A stretch of 21,340 nucleotides of DNA, from the NCBI GenBank assembly GCA_964582375.1, contig CAZORL010000027.1:1-21340 (forward strand), in the 5' to 3' direction. Each line of letters starts with the position of its first letter. Positions within the stretch are counted from its first letter, which is position 1. The translations under genes and the position numbers were made by a program. The DNA is from CAKSQF01 sp964582375 (GTDB lineage: Bacteria > Bacillota > Clostridia > Oscillospirales > CAG-272). Shown one piece after another: positions 7,953-14,152 of the stretch. The notes below the pieces were generated by a model. That model saw only the letters and a list, made by a program, of their open reading frames with translations. It did no database searches and was not told where the DNA came from.

Positions 7953-8001
7953 AAAAATCCGCACATACACCATCGATCGTGGCGTATGTGCGGTATTTTT
8001 A
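7953..8001. terminator. Bidirectional terminator between convergent genes
   Basis: CCGCACATAC (7959-7968) pairs with GTATGTGCGG (7984-7993). CCA/TGG extends the stem past one mismatch around the loop TCGATCG. An A-run lies to the left and TATTTTT to the right. It serves the FNT gene on the plus strand and pepD on the minus strand; its right flank touches the pepD stop codon. Just upstream, CAAGGGA a TCCCTTG (7919-7933) is a second short palindrome without a T-run. Confidence 0.88.
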
Positions 8002-9450
8002 TAATTTCTTCAACATATCGGTGACATAGAGATAGGTTCTCTCACAGCTTGCGAGATCGAGCCTTTCGGCAGGGGTGTGGATGTCGCGCATGTTCGGACC
8101 GATCGAGATCGCGTCGGTGTCGCCTTCAAGGTGCGAGATGATTATGCCGCATTCAAGACCTGCGTGGATGCCTGCGATCCTTGCTTTTTCCCCTTTGTTT
8201 CGAGCCTCGAATGCCTCGGCGTAGGCGTCGGCAAGTGCGGAGTTTTCGGCAGGTGCCCATCCCGAATATCTGCCGCCGACTGTCAGCTTTGCACCGATCA
8301 GCTTGGCAAGGCGTGAGAATCTGACGATCAGCGCATCAAGCTCGCTGTCAACCGACGATCTTGCCATTGCACATGCGGTGATACTTCCGCTCTCGGGATC
8401 GGTCGTGACAACGCCGAGATTGGTGGAAGTGCGGACGAAATTTTCGATGGACGGTGACATTGCGACAACGCCGTCGGGCGTGAGAAGGAGCAGATTTATC
8501 GCCGCCGATGTCGAGCGATAGGTCATGGCAGAGCTGACGCGACGCCCCTTGCCGACATGCAGACGAAATCCTGCATCCGCCGCCGACAGCTCGGAGGTGA
8601 TGCGCGCCTCTTCTTTTAGCAGAACCTCGGTCGCGCGCACCTCATCGATGACGCAGACCTCGGCGTATGCCTCGCGTGCGATGGCGTTTCGCTTGTTGCC
8701 GCCGCTCACCGAGACTAATTTGAACGGTTCGTCCTCGTAAAGTCTTGCGAGCAGGCGTGCCATTATTTTGTTGGCGTTTGCCCTGCAGAGATTGATCTCC
8801 GCACCCGAGTGACCGCCTGCAAGCCCCTTGACCGTGAGCCTGAGACTTCTGCCGTTGTAATCGGTCGATTCGGTTTCAAGATCGAATACACAATCCGCGC
8901 CGCCTGCGCAGGAGACGGTGACCGTGCCCTCGTCCTCGGAGTCGAGATTGATGATCCTTCTCGCCTTGATCGGTGTGTAGTCGAATGCATTTGCACCGCC
9001 CATCGATGTCTCCTCGGCGGTGGTGAACAGGCATTCAAGCTCGGGGTGGGGGAGATCCTTGTCATCAAGGATGGCAAGCATCATAACGACCGCCGCACCG
9101 TCATCGCCGCCGAGCGTCGTGCCCTCTGCCGACAGCCAGCCGTCTTTTATCGATAGTTTCAGCGGATCACGCTCGAAATCGTGCTGAACATCGGCATTTT
9201 TCTCGCAGACCATGTCGGTGTGTCCTTGGAGCATGACGACGGGATGATCCTCGTAACCCTTTGATGCGGGCTTTCTGATCAGCACATTGTTTGCGCTGTC
9301 GCGGAGATATTCGAGCGATCGTGCCTTAGCAAAGTCGCAAATGTAGTCGGCGATGCCCGATTCGTTGCCCGAACCGTGCGGAATTGCGGCGATATCCTCG
9401 AAAAATCTGAACATCGATTCGGGCGAGTAGCCGTTTATGATATATTCCAT
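7999..9450 (-). CDS. pepD: Aminoacyl-histidine dipeptidase (peptidase family M20C)
   Basis: PepD is a cytosolic two-zinc peptidase that cleaves dipeptides such as Xaa-His. The 483-residue length fits M20C. Visible metal-site motifs are MLQGHTDMVCEK (H77, D79), TTLGGDDGAAV (D116 or D117), TAEETSMGGA (general base and ligand E146/E147) and NLDSEDEG (D170). HAGLECGII near the C-terminus carries the distal His ligand. Between them is the larger insert domain with GGHSGAEI, typical of M20C lid regions. There is no signal peptide. AAGGA lies about 10 bases before the ATG. The gene starts 24 bases after the PHP-domain gene and is very likely its operon partner, feeding on peptides in salvage, which is inference. 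Confidence 0.93.
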   Translation of the reverse strand: MEYIINGYSPESMFRFFEDIAAIPHGSGNESGIADYICDFAKARSLEYLRDSANNVLIRKPASKGYEDHPVVMLQGHTDMVCEKNADVQHDFERDPLKLSIKDGWLSAEGTTLGGDDGAAVVMMLAILDDKDLPHPELECLFTTAEETSMGGANAFDYTPIKARRIINLDSEDEGTVTVSCAGGADCVFDLETESTDYNGRSLRLTVKGLAGGHSGAEINLCRANANKIMARLLARLYEDEPFKLVSVSGGNKRNAIAREAYAEVCVIDEVRATEVLLKEEARITSELSAADAGFRLHVGKGRRVSSAMTYRSTSAAINLLLLTPDGVVAMSPSIENFVRTSTNLGVVTTDPESGSITACAMARSSVDSELDALIVRFSRLAKLIGAKLTVGGRYSGWAPAENSALADAYAEAFEARNKGEKARIAGIHAGLECGIIISHLEGDTDAISIGPNMRDIHTPAERLDLASCERTYLYVTDMLKKL

Positions 9451-9474
9451 GGTAAGATCTTCCTTTCGTTCGTT

Positions 9475-10158
9475 TTATCGGTCAACATTTATGATGTCGA
9501 ATATTTCAAGCATCGGTTGCTGTGTCCTGAGATAAAGCCCGAGGTCAGCCTCGCACTCGATCTCGTCGGGCAGATATATGCCGCATCTCGGCTTGTATGT
9601 GTCGCCGTGGAAGTCCGAGCCGCAGGAGAGGAAAAGATCATTTTCGACAGCAAATTTGCGAACGCGTGCCTCCTCGGTCGTTCGATATATCGGGTGGCAG
9701 TTGATCTCGACACCGTGAAGACAGTGTGGGTCTTGCGGAACGGTGCCGTTTCGGTATGGGTGTGCTTGGAAAAGGGTCAGCGAGTTTGATACGCACCAGT
9801 CGAACAGCTCTTTTTGCGGCAGATCAAACAGCACCGGCGAGTCAAGAAAAAGTTCGGGCGTGATGCCGTAGATAAGATAGTGAACATTCGGGACGGTGGT
9901 CGTGTTGATCTCCGCTCCGAAAAAGACCTTTTTGCCGTATTTTTCACCGAGTTCTTTGGTCAGTGCCGCCTCGGCGACATATTTTTCGCAAAATTCTTTG
10001 TAGGTCGTGCCCTCTATGTAATGCGCGTCGCAGTGATTGGTCAGGACGATCCCGTCAGTGCCGTCGGCGATCAGTTGTGCGATAACGGCGGCAGGCGAGC
10101 GACGCGAACAGCGGCTTATTCCGCTTGAATGAATGTGTGGGTCAATAAGTCCGGACAT
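9475..10158 (-). CDS. PHP-domain metal-dependent hydrolase
   Basis: This is a 227-residue protein with a complete polymerase-and-histidinol-phosphatase fold metal site. The motifs are DPHIHSSG (D6, H8, H10), LTNHCD (H42), FFGAEI (E83), QAHPYR (H133) and CGSDFHGD (D182, H184). It is a stand-alone PHP protein, probably cytosolic and phosphoesterase-like; members act on histidinol phosphate, nucleotides or other phosphate esters. The sequence does not choose between these, and no other his genes are nearby. AAGGAG is 7 bases before the ATG. It precedes pepD by 24 bases on the same strand, and the two probably share one transcript. It follows the glycosyltransferase gene after a 150-base spacer with several hairpins. 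Confidence 0.85.
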   Translation of the reverse strand: MSGLIDPHIHSSGISRCSRRSPAAVIAQLIADGTDGIVLTNHCDAHYIEGTTYKEFCEKYVAEAALTKELGEKYGKKVFFGAEINTTTVPNVHYLIYGITPELFLDSPVLFDLPQKELFDWCVSNSLTLFQAHPYRNGTVPQDPHCLHGVEINCHPIYRTTEEARVRKFAVENDLFLSCGSDFHGDTYKPRCGIYLPDEIECEADLGLYLRTQQPMLEIFDIINVDR

Positions 10159-10308
10159 ATTTGCTCCTTGTTTTGGCGTAAATTTGAGGTAAGAGGTAAG
10201 AGGTTCGGAACATTTTCGCCAGCAGGGCGAAAACGTATCTGATTAAAATGATATACAGGCGGTTGCAACGCTGATTTGATGTGTGGGCGGATCAAATGCG
10301 CCCACCGC
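10159..10308 (-). other. Intercistronic spacer with competing hairpins and direct repeats
   Basis: In minus-strand order this spacer follows the glycosyltransferase. It contains GTGGGCG/CGCCCAC (10283-10305) with no T-run. An overlapping alternative pair, ATTTGAT (10274-10280) with ATCAAAT (10291-10297), excludes the first. A third stem is TTTTCGCC/GGCGAAAA (10213-10233). A short direct repeat, AGGTAAG or AAGAGGT iterated over 10187-10206, lies close to the PHP gene's AAGGAG site. A weak promoter-like TTGCAA-17-TAATCA is present on the minus strand. It may partly terminate or attenuate transcription, but this is not proven. Confidence 0.45.
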
Positions 10309-11412
10309 TTAGTTTCCTTCCGCTATCACCAATTCACACAGATCCCTTGCGGCGCGAGGACGGCGGATCTCGTCGATGGCTGTGTGCATGGTCGCAAGGC
10401 GGGTCTTGCCATCGAGGAGCAGGTGGATGACCTCGTTGATCGGCTGAAATTCGGATGAGCGGATGGCAGCACCGCAGTTTAACAGAAATTCGGTGTTGCG
10501 CTCCTCCTGACCCGGTATCGGGTTTGCGATTATCATCGGCAGTCTTTTCGCCAGTGCCTCGGACGATGTCAGTCCGCCCGGCTTGGTTATGATGCAGTCG
10601 GCGGCGTCCATCAATTTGTCAACGCATTTGCAGTACCCGAGAGAGAGCAGCTTTTTGCGCATTCCGAGACTGTCGATCTCTTTTTTCATGTCCGCATTGT
10701 TGCCGCAGACCGAGATGATCTGAAAGTCGAGCGGTGAGTCGTCAAGCGACTTCACGATGTTTGCCATATTGCCGTAGCCCATGCTGCCGCCCATCAAAAG
10801 TACCGTACTTTGCGACATGTCAAGTCCTAAATTCTTTCTTGCCGATCTCTTGTCGCCGACCTCTCCGAATTTTTCGGCGATCGGAATGCCAAGCCCCATT
10901 ATTTGAGACTGCTTGAATCCCTTCGCTTTCGCTTTTTCGGACAGCAGATCGTTCGGCAGGATCAGCTTGTCGGTGAGCAGACATTCCTCCCAATAGGGAT
11001 GCATGGTGAAATCGGTGACGATGCCGTAGGTCTTGCAGTCGATGCTTCCGGATGCCCTCAGAATGTTCAGCACCAGACCGACCAATACATGTGTATAAAC
11101 TATCGCATCGGGGGCATAATCTTCAATATATTTCATCAGTTTTTTTGCGATCGGCTTGTTTATCGTGCGCATTGCCGAGTGCTCGCCTGCATCCCTGCGT
11201 TCGAGCATGCTGTAACCCTTGGCGTAAAGTGCCTTGGTCTTCAGTGCCAGCAGATACCCCTCGGAAAATGTCTCCTTCAAAAGCTTGCTTATGTATTCAT
11301 ATGTATCGACGACGCGGTTCTCGACACCCATCTCGGTAAAAATGTCGCCAAGCACTTTTGCACAGGTGTTGTGACCCTGACCGGCGGTTATCGTCAGAAT
11401 AAGTACCCTCAT
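10309..11412 (-). CDS. UgtP/MGDG-synthase-type glycosyltransferase (GT28)
   Basis: The family transfers glucose or galactose from a UDP-sugar to diacylglycerol at the cytosolic face of the membrane. The products are glycolipids used as membrane lipids and lipoteichoic acid anchors. The N-terminal MGDG_synth domain shows LTITAGQGHN (the glycine-rich acceptor loop). The C-terminal GT-B domain shows LLMGGSMGYGNM, IITKPGGLTSSEAL and NPIPGQEERNTEFL, the donor-binding signature. The start at 11412 (MRVLILT) gives 367 residues. It has AAGGAGA about 8 bases upstream and lies downstream of the promoter. An in-frame ATG at 11442 falls inside the -10 box and is ruled out. The family also includes MurG-like and processive enzymes, so the exact product is unknown. 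Confidence 0.88.
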   Translation of the reverse strand: MRVLILTITAGQGHNTCAKVLGDIFTEMGVENRVVDTYEYISKLLKETFSEGYLLALKTKALYAKGYSMLERRDAGEHSAMRTINKPIAKKLMKYIEDYAPDAIVYTHVLVGLVLNILRASGSIDCKTYGIVTDFTMHPYWEECLLTDKLILPNDLLSEKAKAKGFKQSQIMGLGIPIAEKFGEVGDKRSARKNLGLDMSQSTVLLMGGSMGYGNMANIVKSLDDSPLDFQIISVCGNNADMKKEIDSLGMRKKLLSLGYCKCVDKLMDAADCIITKPGGLTSSEALAKRLPMIIANPIPGQEERNTEFLLNCGAAIRSSEFQPINEVIHLLLDGKTRLATMHTAIDEIRRPRAARDLCELVIAEGN

Positions 11413-11441
11413 GAGCGTATCTCCTTCATTTAGCTTGCTCA

Positions 11442-11470
11442 ATTATATCACAAAAATCGCAAAACTGCAA
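11442..11470 (-). promoter_or_regulatory. Sigma-A promoter of the glycosyltransferase gene
   Basis: On the minus strand TTGCAG (11470-11465), 17 bases and TATAAT (11447-11442), with TGTGA just before the -10, form a strong extended -10 promoter. It sets the gene start at 11412 because the upstream ATG would precede the transcript. Confidence 0.8.
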
Positions 11471-11520
11471 TAGTTTTTGAAGATTTTGCGTAAAAATACA
11501 AAAAAATATTGAAAAGCCTA

Positions 11521-11549
11521 TTGACAAAAGGATACTTTTGTGGTAAAAT
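11521..11549 (+). promoter_or_regulatory. Sigma-A promoter of the rpmG-secE-nusG operon
   Basis: TTGACA (11521-11526), a 17-base spacer and TAAAAT (11544-11549), preceded by TGTGG, match the consensus. The spacer and part of the -35 form a perfect palindrome, ACAAAAG gata CTTTTGT (11524-11541), which could be an operator. The leader to rpmG is about 127 bases and can fold: ACCTC with GAGGT, and GGCTTTGTCGG with CCGACCAAAGGCC with two bulges. Confidence 0.85.
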
Positions 11550-11581
11550 AACTCTACCTCTGCAAGGAGGGCTTTGTCGGC

Positions 11582-11686
11582 GTGCCCAAAAAGCCCGACC
11601 AAAGGCCGTATGCCCCTTTTTGTTCGAGGGAGGTAGACACTGAGGCGAGTGATCGCTTCAAATATTTCAGGAGGTGCCGAAATTGA
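11582..11686 (+). CDS. Possible 34-codon leader ORF coupled to rpmG
   Basis: A GTG at 11582 follows GGAGG (11666-11670 is not needed; the site used is GGAGG at 11566-11570) by 11 bases. It opens 34 sense codons that end at TGA 11684-11686. The product begins with PKKPDQRPYAPFCSREVD and is rich in Arg, Lys and Cys. The stop overlaps the TTG start of rpmG (TTGA), and the rpmG ribosome site AGGAGG is read as two Arg codons inside this frame. The geometry fits a translated leader that delivers ribosomes to the weak TTG start. No homology is known to me. A frame this short can arise by chance, and the same bases also form RNA stems. Confidence 0.3.
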   Translation: MPKKPDQRPYAPFCSREVDTEASDRFKYFRRCRN

Positions 11687-11832
11687 GAGTAAAGATCACA
11701 CTTGTCTGCAGCGAATGCAAGCAGAGAAACTACAATACCAAGAAAAACAAGAAGAACGACCCCGACAGACTTGAAATGAATAAGTATTGCCGTTTTTGCA
11801 GAAAGCATACTCTGCATAAGGAATCTAAATAA
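11683..11832 (+). CDS. rpmG: 50S ribosomal protein L33
   Basis: This is a 49-residue L33 with initiation at TTG 11683, AGGAGG 8 bases upstream. After the initiator it reads RVKITLVCSECKQRNY and later EMNKYCRFCRKHTLHKE. Two Cys-x-x-C pairs (CSEC and CRFC) make it the zinc-binding (C+) form, not a zinc-independent paralogue used during zinc starvation. L33 binds 23S rRNA near the E site in the large subunit. It leads the classic rpmG-secE-nusG order, with secE 12 bases downstream. The rare start codon may keep L33 synthesis low or dependent on upstream translation. Confidence 0.95.
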   Translation: MRVKITLVCSECKQRNYNTKKNKKNDPDRLEMNKYCRFCRKHTLHKESK

Positions 11833-11844
11833 GGGGGATTTGTT

Positions 11845-12105
11845 ATGGCAGAAGAGATGAAGAACGCAAAGACCGAAAATGTCGAGAAAAAAGCGGCAAA
11901 GCCGAAGAAAGAGAAAAAAGAGAAGAGCCACAAGATCGGCAAGTTTTTCAAAGACCTGAAGAGCGAGCTTAAAAAGATCACATGGTACAGCAAACATGAT
12001 ACCATAAACAGCAGTATTTGGACCATCATTGCGCTGATCGTTTTCTCGGCGGTCATATTCGGCGTAAACTGGGGATTTTCCGCACTGCTTTCACTGATCG
12101 GCTGA
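11845..12105 (+). CDS. secE: Preprotein translocase subunit SecE
   Basis: SecE is a membrane subunit that clamps the SecY channel. The 86-residue protein has a Lys/Glu-rich cytosolic N-terminus (residues 1-30). The conserved amphipathic segment KIGKFFKDLKSELKKITWYSKHD is followed by a single transmembrane helix (about 58-82). The length and the one-helix design are typical of Firmicutes. GGGGGA lies 7 bases before the ATG. It sits between rpmG and nusG, as in most Bacillota. The unusually repetitive KKEKKEK tract is a normal low-complexity feature of this subunit. Confidence 0.96.
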   Translation: MAEEMKNAKTENVEKKAAKPKKEKKEKSHKIGKFFKDLKSELKKITWYSKHDTINSSIWTIIALIVFSAVIFGVNWGFSALLSLIG

Positions 12106-12173
12106 TCGGCAGACGGCAAGCGGATATCGCGGAACGCACGATCGCATAATCTATAAGAAGGCAGAGGCTGATC

Positions 12174-12710
12174 ATGGACGCAAATGTTTACATTGACGGT
12201 ATCCATTGGTATGTCGCTCATACCTATTCGGGATACGAAAACAAGGTCAAGACCAACCTTGAAAAGATCGTCGAGAACAGATCGCTTCAGGAGCTGATCT
12301 ATGAGATCAGGATCCCGACGGTGACAGAGACGGTCGGCGAGGGCGAGTCTGCTCGCGAGGTCGAGACTAAGGTCTATCCGAGTTACGTCTTTATCAAGAT
12401 GGTGATGAATGATTTCACCTGGCACATCGTCCGCAACATCACGGGCGTTACCGGATTTGTGGGACCGGGATCCAACCCGACACCGCTGTCTGATGCAGAG
12501 GTAAAGTCACTCGGCGTTGCGCTGCCCGCACGTCAAGCATACGGCGTGGGAGATATCGTAACGATAAAATCGGGTCCGCTCAGCGGATTCACCGGCAAGG
12601 TCGAAATGATCGAGGCCGACAAGAAGAGAGTGCATCTTGTTGCATCGATCTTCGGCAGAGAAACACCTGTCGAGGAAGATGCCGACAACGTTACACTTTT
12701 TGAGGTTTGA
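12174..12710 (+). CDS. nusG: Transcription termination/antitermination factor NusG
   Basis: NusG binds the clamp helices of RNA polymerase, changes pausing and processivity, and couples to Rho or ribosomes. The protein is 178 residues. The NGN domain runs from WYVAHTYSGYENKVKTNLE to about residue 115 and contains YPSYVFIKMVMND, WHIVRNITGVTGFVG and the LSDAEV helix. The KOW domain has GDIVTIKSGPLSGFTGKVEMI (about 125-145). An upstream GAAGG/GAGG purine stretch serves as ribosome site. It is third in the operon. The stop is followed directly by overlapping hairpins that may cut or tune transcription into rplK. Confidence 0.97.
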   Translation: MDANVYIDGIHWYVAHTYSGYENKVKTNLEKIVENRSLQELIYEIRIPTVTETVGEGESAREVETKVYPSYVFIKMVMNDFTWHIVRNITGVTGFVGPGSNPTPLSDAEVKSLGVALPARQAYGVGDIVTIKSGPLSGFTGKVEMIEADKKRVHLVASIFGRETPVEEDADNVTLFEV

Positions 12711-12714
12711 TCTC

Positions 12715-12753
12715 AAAGAGCCGATCATCTGATTGAAAATTTGAGGCTCTTTT
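12715..12753 (+). terminator. Attenuator-like terminator between nusG and rplK
   Basis: AAAGAGCC (12715-12722) pairs with GGCTCTTT (12745-12752), followed by only a short T-run. CTCAAA (12712-12717) can instead pair with TTTGAG (12740-12745), an alternative that excludes the first stem. Partial read-through would let L11/L1 be made at a different level from NusG. A TTGACA at 12752 has no convincing -10 partner. Confidence 0.6.
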
Positions 12754-12796
12754 GACAAAGTCGGGCACGCACCTCATCAAAGCGCGCCCCGCAAAT

Positions 12797-12845
12797 AAGT
12801 GGGAGGAAGAAAAATTTTTGAGTTCTTCCGTATTTACAACCACTT
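12797..12845 (+). promoter_or_regulatory. Ribosomal protein L1 autoregulatory operator (L1-binding mRNA element)
   Basis: The leader folds into an outer stem AAGTGG (12797-12802)/CCACTT (12840-12845) and an inner stem GGAAGAA (12805-12811)/TTCTTCC (12823-12829). They are separated by an asymmetric loop with GA on the 5' side and ten bases (12830-12839) on the 3' side. That layout, with GA opposite a longer A-rich strand, is the known L1 recognition fold of 23S helix 77 and of archaeal and bacterial L1 mRNAs. The 3' strand abuts the rplK ribosome site GGAGG (12847-12851). Bound L1 could therefore block translation of L11 and L1. Confidence 0.75.
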
Positions 12846-12861
12846 CGGAGGTATATTTATT

Positions 12862-13287
12862 ATGGCAAAGAAAATTACAGGCTATATCAAGCTCCAGATC
12901 GCGGCAGGTAAGGCACTTCCCGGACCTCCCGTCGGTCCTGCACTGGGTCAGCACGGTGTTTCGATCCCGAACTTCGTTAAGGAGTTCAACGAAAGAACCA
13001 AGGCTCAGATCGGTCTGATCGTTCCGGTCATCATCACGGTTTACGCAGACCACTCTTTCACATTCATCGTCAAGACTCCCCCCGTGCCCGTTCTTATCAA
13101 GAAGGCGGCAGGTATCGAGTCGGGCTCGGCTACACCCAATAAGACCAAGGTCGCTCAGCTGACTATGGCACAGGTTACCGAGATCGCACAGACCAAAATG
13201 CCCGACCTGAACGCAGCATCTCTTGAATCTGCGATCAGCATGGTCAAGGGTACCGCTCGCAGCATGGGCGTTACCGTCGTAGATTAA
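12862..13287 (+). CDS. rplK: 50S ribosomal protein L11
   Basis: L11 forms the base of the stalk on 23S rRNA and helps GTPase factors and the stringent factor RelA sense the ribosome. The 141-residue protein starts with MAKKITGYIKLQI and contains the Pro-rich hinge PGPPVGPALGQHGVSI. The RNA-binding C-terminal domain follows (LTMAQVTEIAQTKMPDLNA, MVKGTARSMGV). I chose ATG 12862 because GGAGG is 10 bases upstream and family members begin there; an earlier in-frame ATG at 12799 would run through the operator. rplA begins 17 bases after the stop. L1 feedback on the upstream element should control both genes. Confidence 0.97.
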   Translation: MAKKITGYIKLQIAAGKALPGPPVGPALGQHGVSIPNFVKEFNERTKAQIGLIVPVIITVYADHSFTFIVKTPPVPVLIKKAAGIESGSATPNKTKVAQLTMAQVTEIAQTKMPDLNAASLESAISMVKGTARSMGVTVVD

Positions 13288-13304
13288 GAGGAGGACAAAG
13301 CGAA

Positions 13305-13991
13305 ATGGGAAAGAAATATCAGGACAGCACAAAGCTGATTGAAAGCGGCAAGCTTTATGATTCAAACGAGGCTCTCGCACTCGTGTGCCAGACCGCAAAG
13401 GCAAAATTCGACGAGACCATCGAGGTTCACATCCGTCTGGGTGTTGACTCTCGTCACGCAGACCAGCAGGTTCGCGGCGCGGTCGTTCTCCCTAACGGTA
13501 CGGGTAAGACCGTCAGAGTCCTCGCACTCGTAAAGGACGACAAGGCTGAGGCTGCAAAGGCAGCAGGCGCAGACTACGTCGGAGCAGAGGAATATGTTGA
13601 GAAGATCCAGAAGGAAAACTGGTTCGATTTCGACATCATCGTAACCACCCCCAACATGATGGGTCTGGTTGGTCGTCTCGGCCGTGTTCTCGGTCCTAAG
13701 GGACTTATGCCTAACCCTAAGGCAGGTACGGTCACCATGGATATCGCTAAGGCTGTAACCGAGGCGAAGGCAGGTAAGATCGAGTATCGTCTCGATAAGA
13801 CCAACATCATCCACTGCCCGATCGGTAAGGCATCCTTTGGTGCAGAGAAGCTCCAGGAGAACTTCGACGCACTGCTCGGCGCAGTTATCAAGGCTAAGCC
13901 GGCAGCAGCTAAGGGTCAGTACATCAAGAGTTGCGTTCTCGCATCCACGATGGGCCCCGGCATAAAGGTCAACTATTCTAAGCTTGGCTGA
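13305..13991 (+). CDS. rplA: 50S ribosomal protein L1
   Basis: L1 forms the mobile L1 stalk that helps release tRNA from the E site, and it is also a translational repressor of its own operon. The 228-residue length is normal. Family segments are clear: DETIEVHIRLGVDSRHADQQ, RGAVVLPNGTGK, FDIIVTTPNMMGLVG, and the signature LGRVLGPKGLMPNPKAGTV. The C-terminal IKSCVLASTMGPGIKV is also present. GAGGAGG precedes the ATG. A strong terminator follows 23 bases after the stop. The rplJ-rplL pair that usually comes next is absent, so the L10/L12 genes must lie elsewhere. Confidence 0.97.
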   Translation: MGKKYQDSTKLIESGKLYDSNEALALVCQTAKAKFDETIEVHIRLGVDSRHADQQVRGAVVLPNGTGKTVRVLALVKDDKAEAAKAAGADYVGAEEYVEKIQKENWFDFDIIVTTPNMMGLVGRLGRVLGPKGLMPNPKAGTVTMDIAKAVTEAKAGKIEYRLDKTNIIHCPIGKASFGAEKLQENFDALLGAVIKAKPAAAKGQYIKSCVLASTMGPGIKVNYSKLG

Positions 13992-14014
13992 TAAGCAAAG
14001 CAATAAACAAAATG

Positions 14015-14060
14015 GGCTGTCTCAAGTGCCGAAACAAAGCATTTGAGACAGCCATTTTTT
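14015..14060 (+). terminator. Strong Rho-independent terminator after rplA
   Basis: GGCTGTCTCAAGTGC (14015-14029) pairs with GCATTTGAGACAGCC (14039-14053) over 15 bp with one G-T pair, followed by six T. It ends the rpmG-to-rplA cluster. Confidence 0.95.
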
Positions 14061-14152
14061 AGTTACATGATAATTTCGCGGCAAAAATTTTATTATTTAT
14101 CTGCCATCCGCAGTAAGATTTTTCTGCAAATTTTCGAAAAGAGGATAGCTCA

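Noticed and set aside
11440..11442. Upstream ATG as start of the glycosyltransferase
   Set aside because: It falls in the -10 box, upstream of the expected transcript, and the next ATG at 11412 has AAGGAGA and matches family N-termini.
11553..11637. A possible tRNA before secE (85 bases, closing stem, TTCGA motif)
   Set aside because: The bases around TTCGA do not form a T-arm stem, and there is no D-arm or anticodon arm; the segment is better read as a leader structure.
13362..14003. A 213-codon minus-strand frame opposite rplA
   Set aside because: It is a shadow of a highly expressed ribosomal gene with strong codon bias, and it has no start signals.
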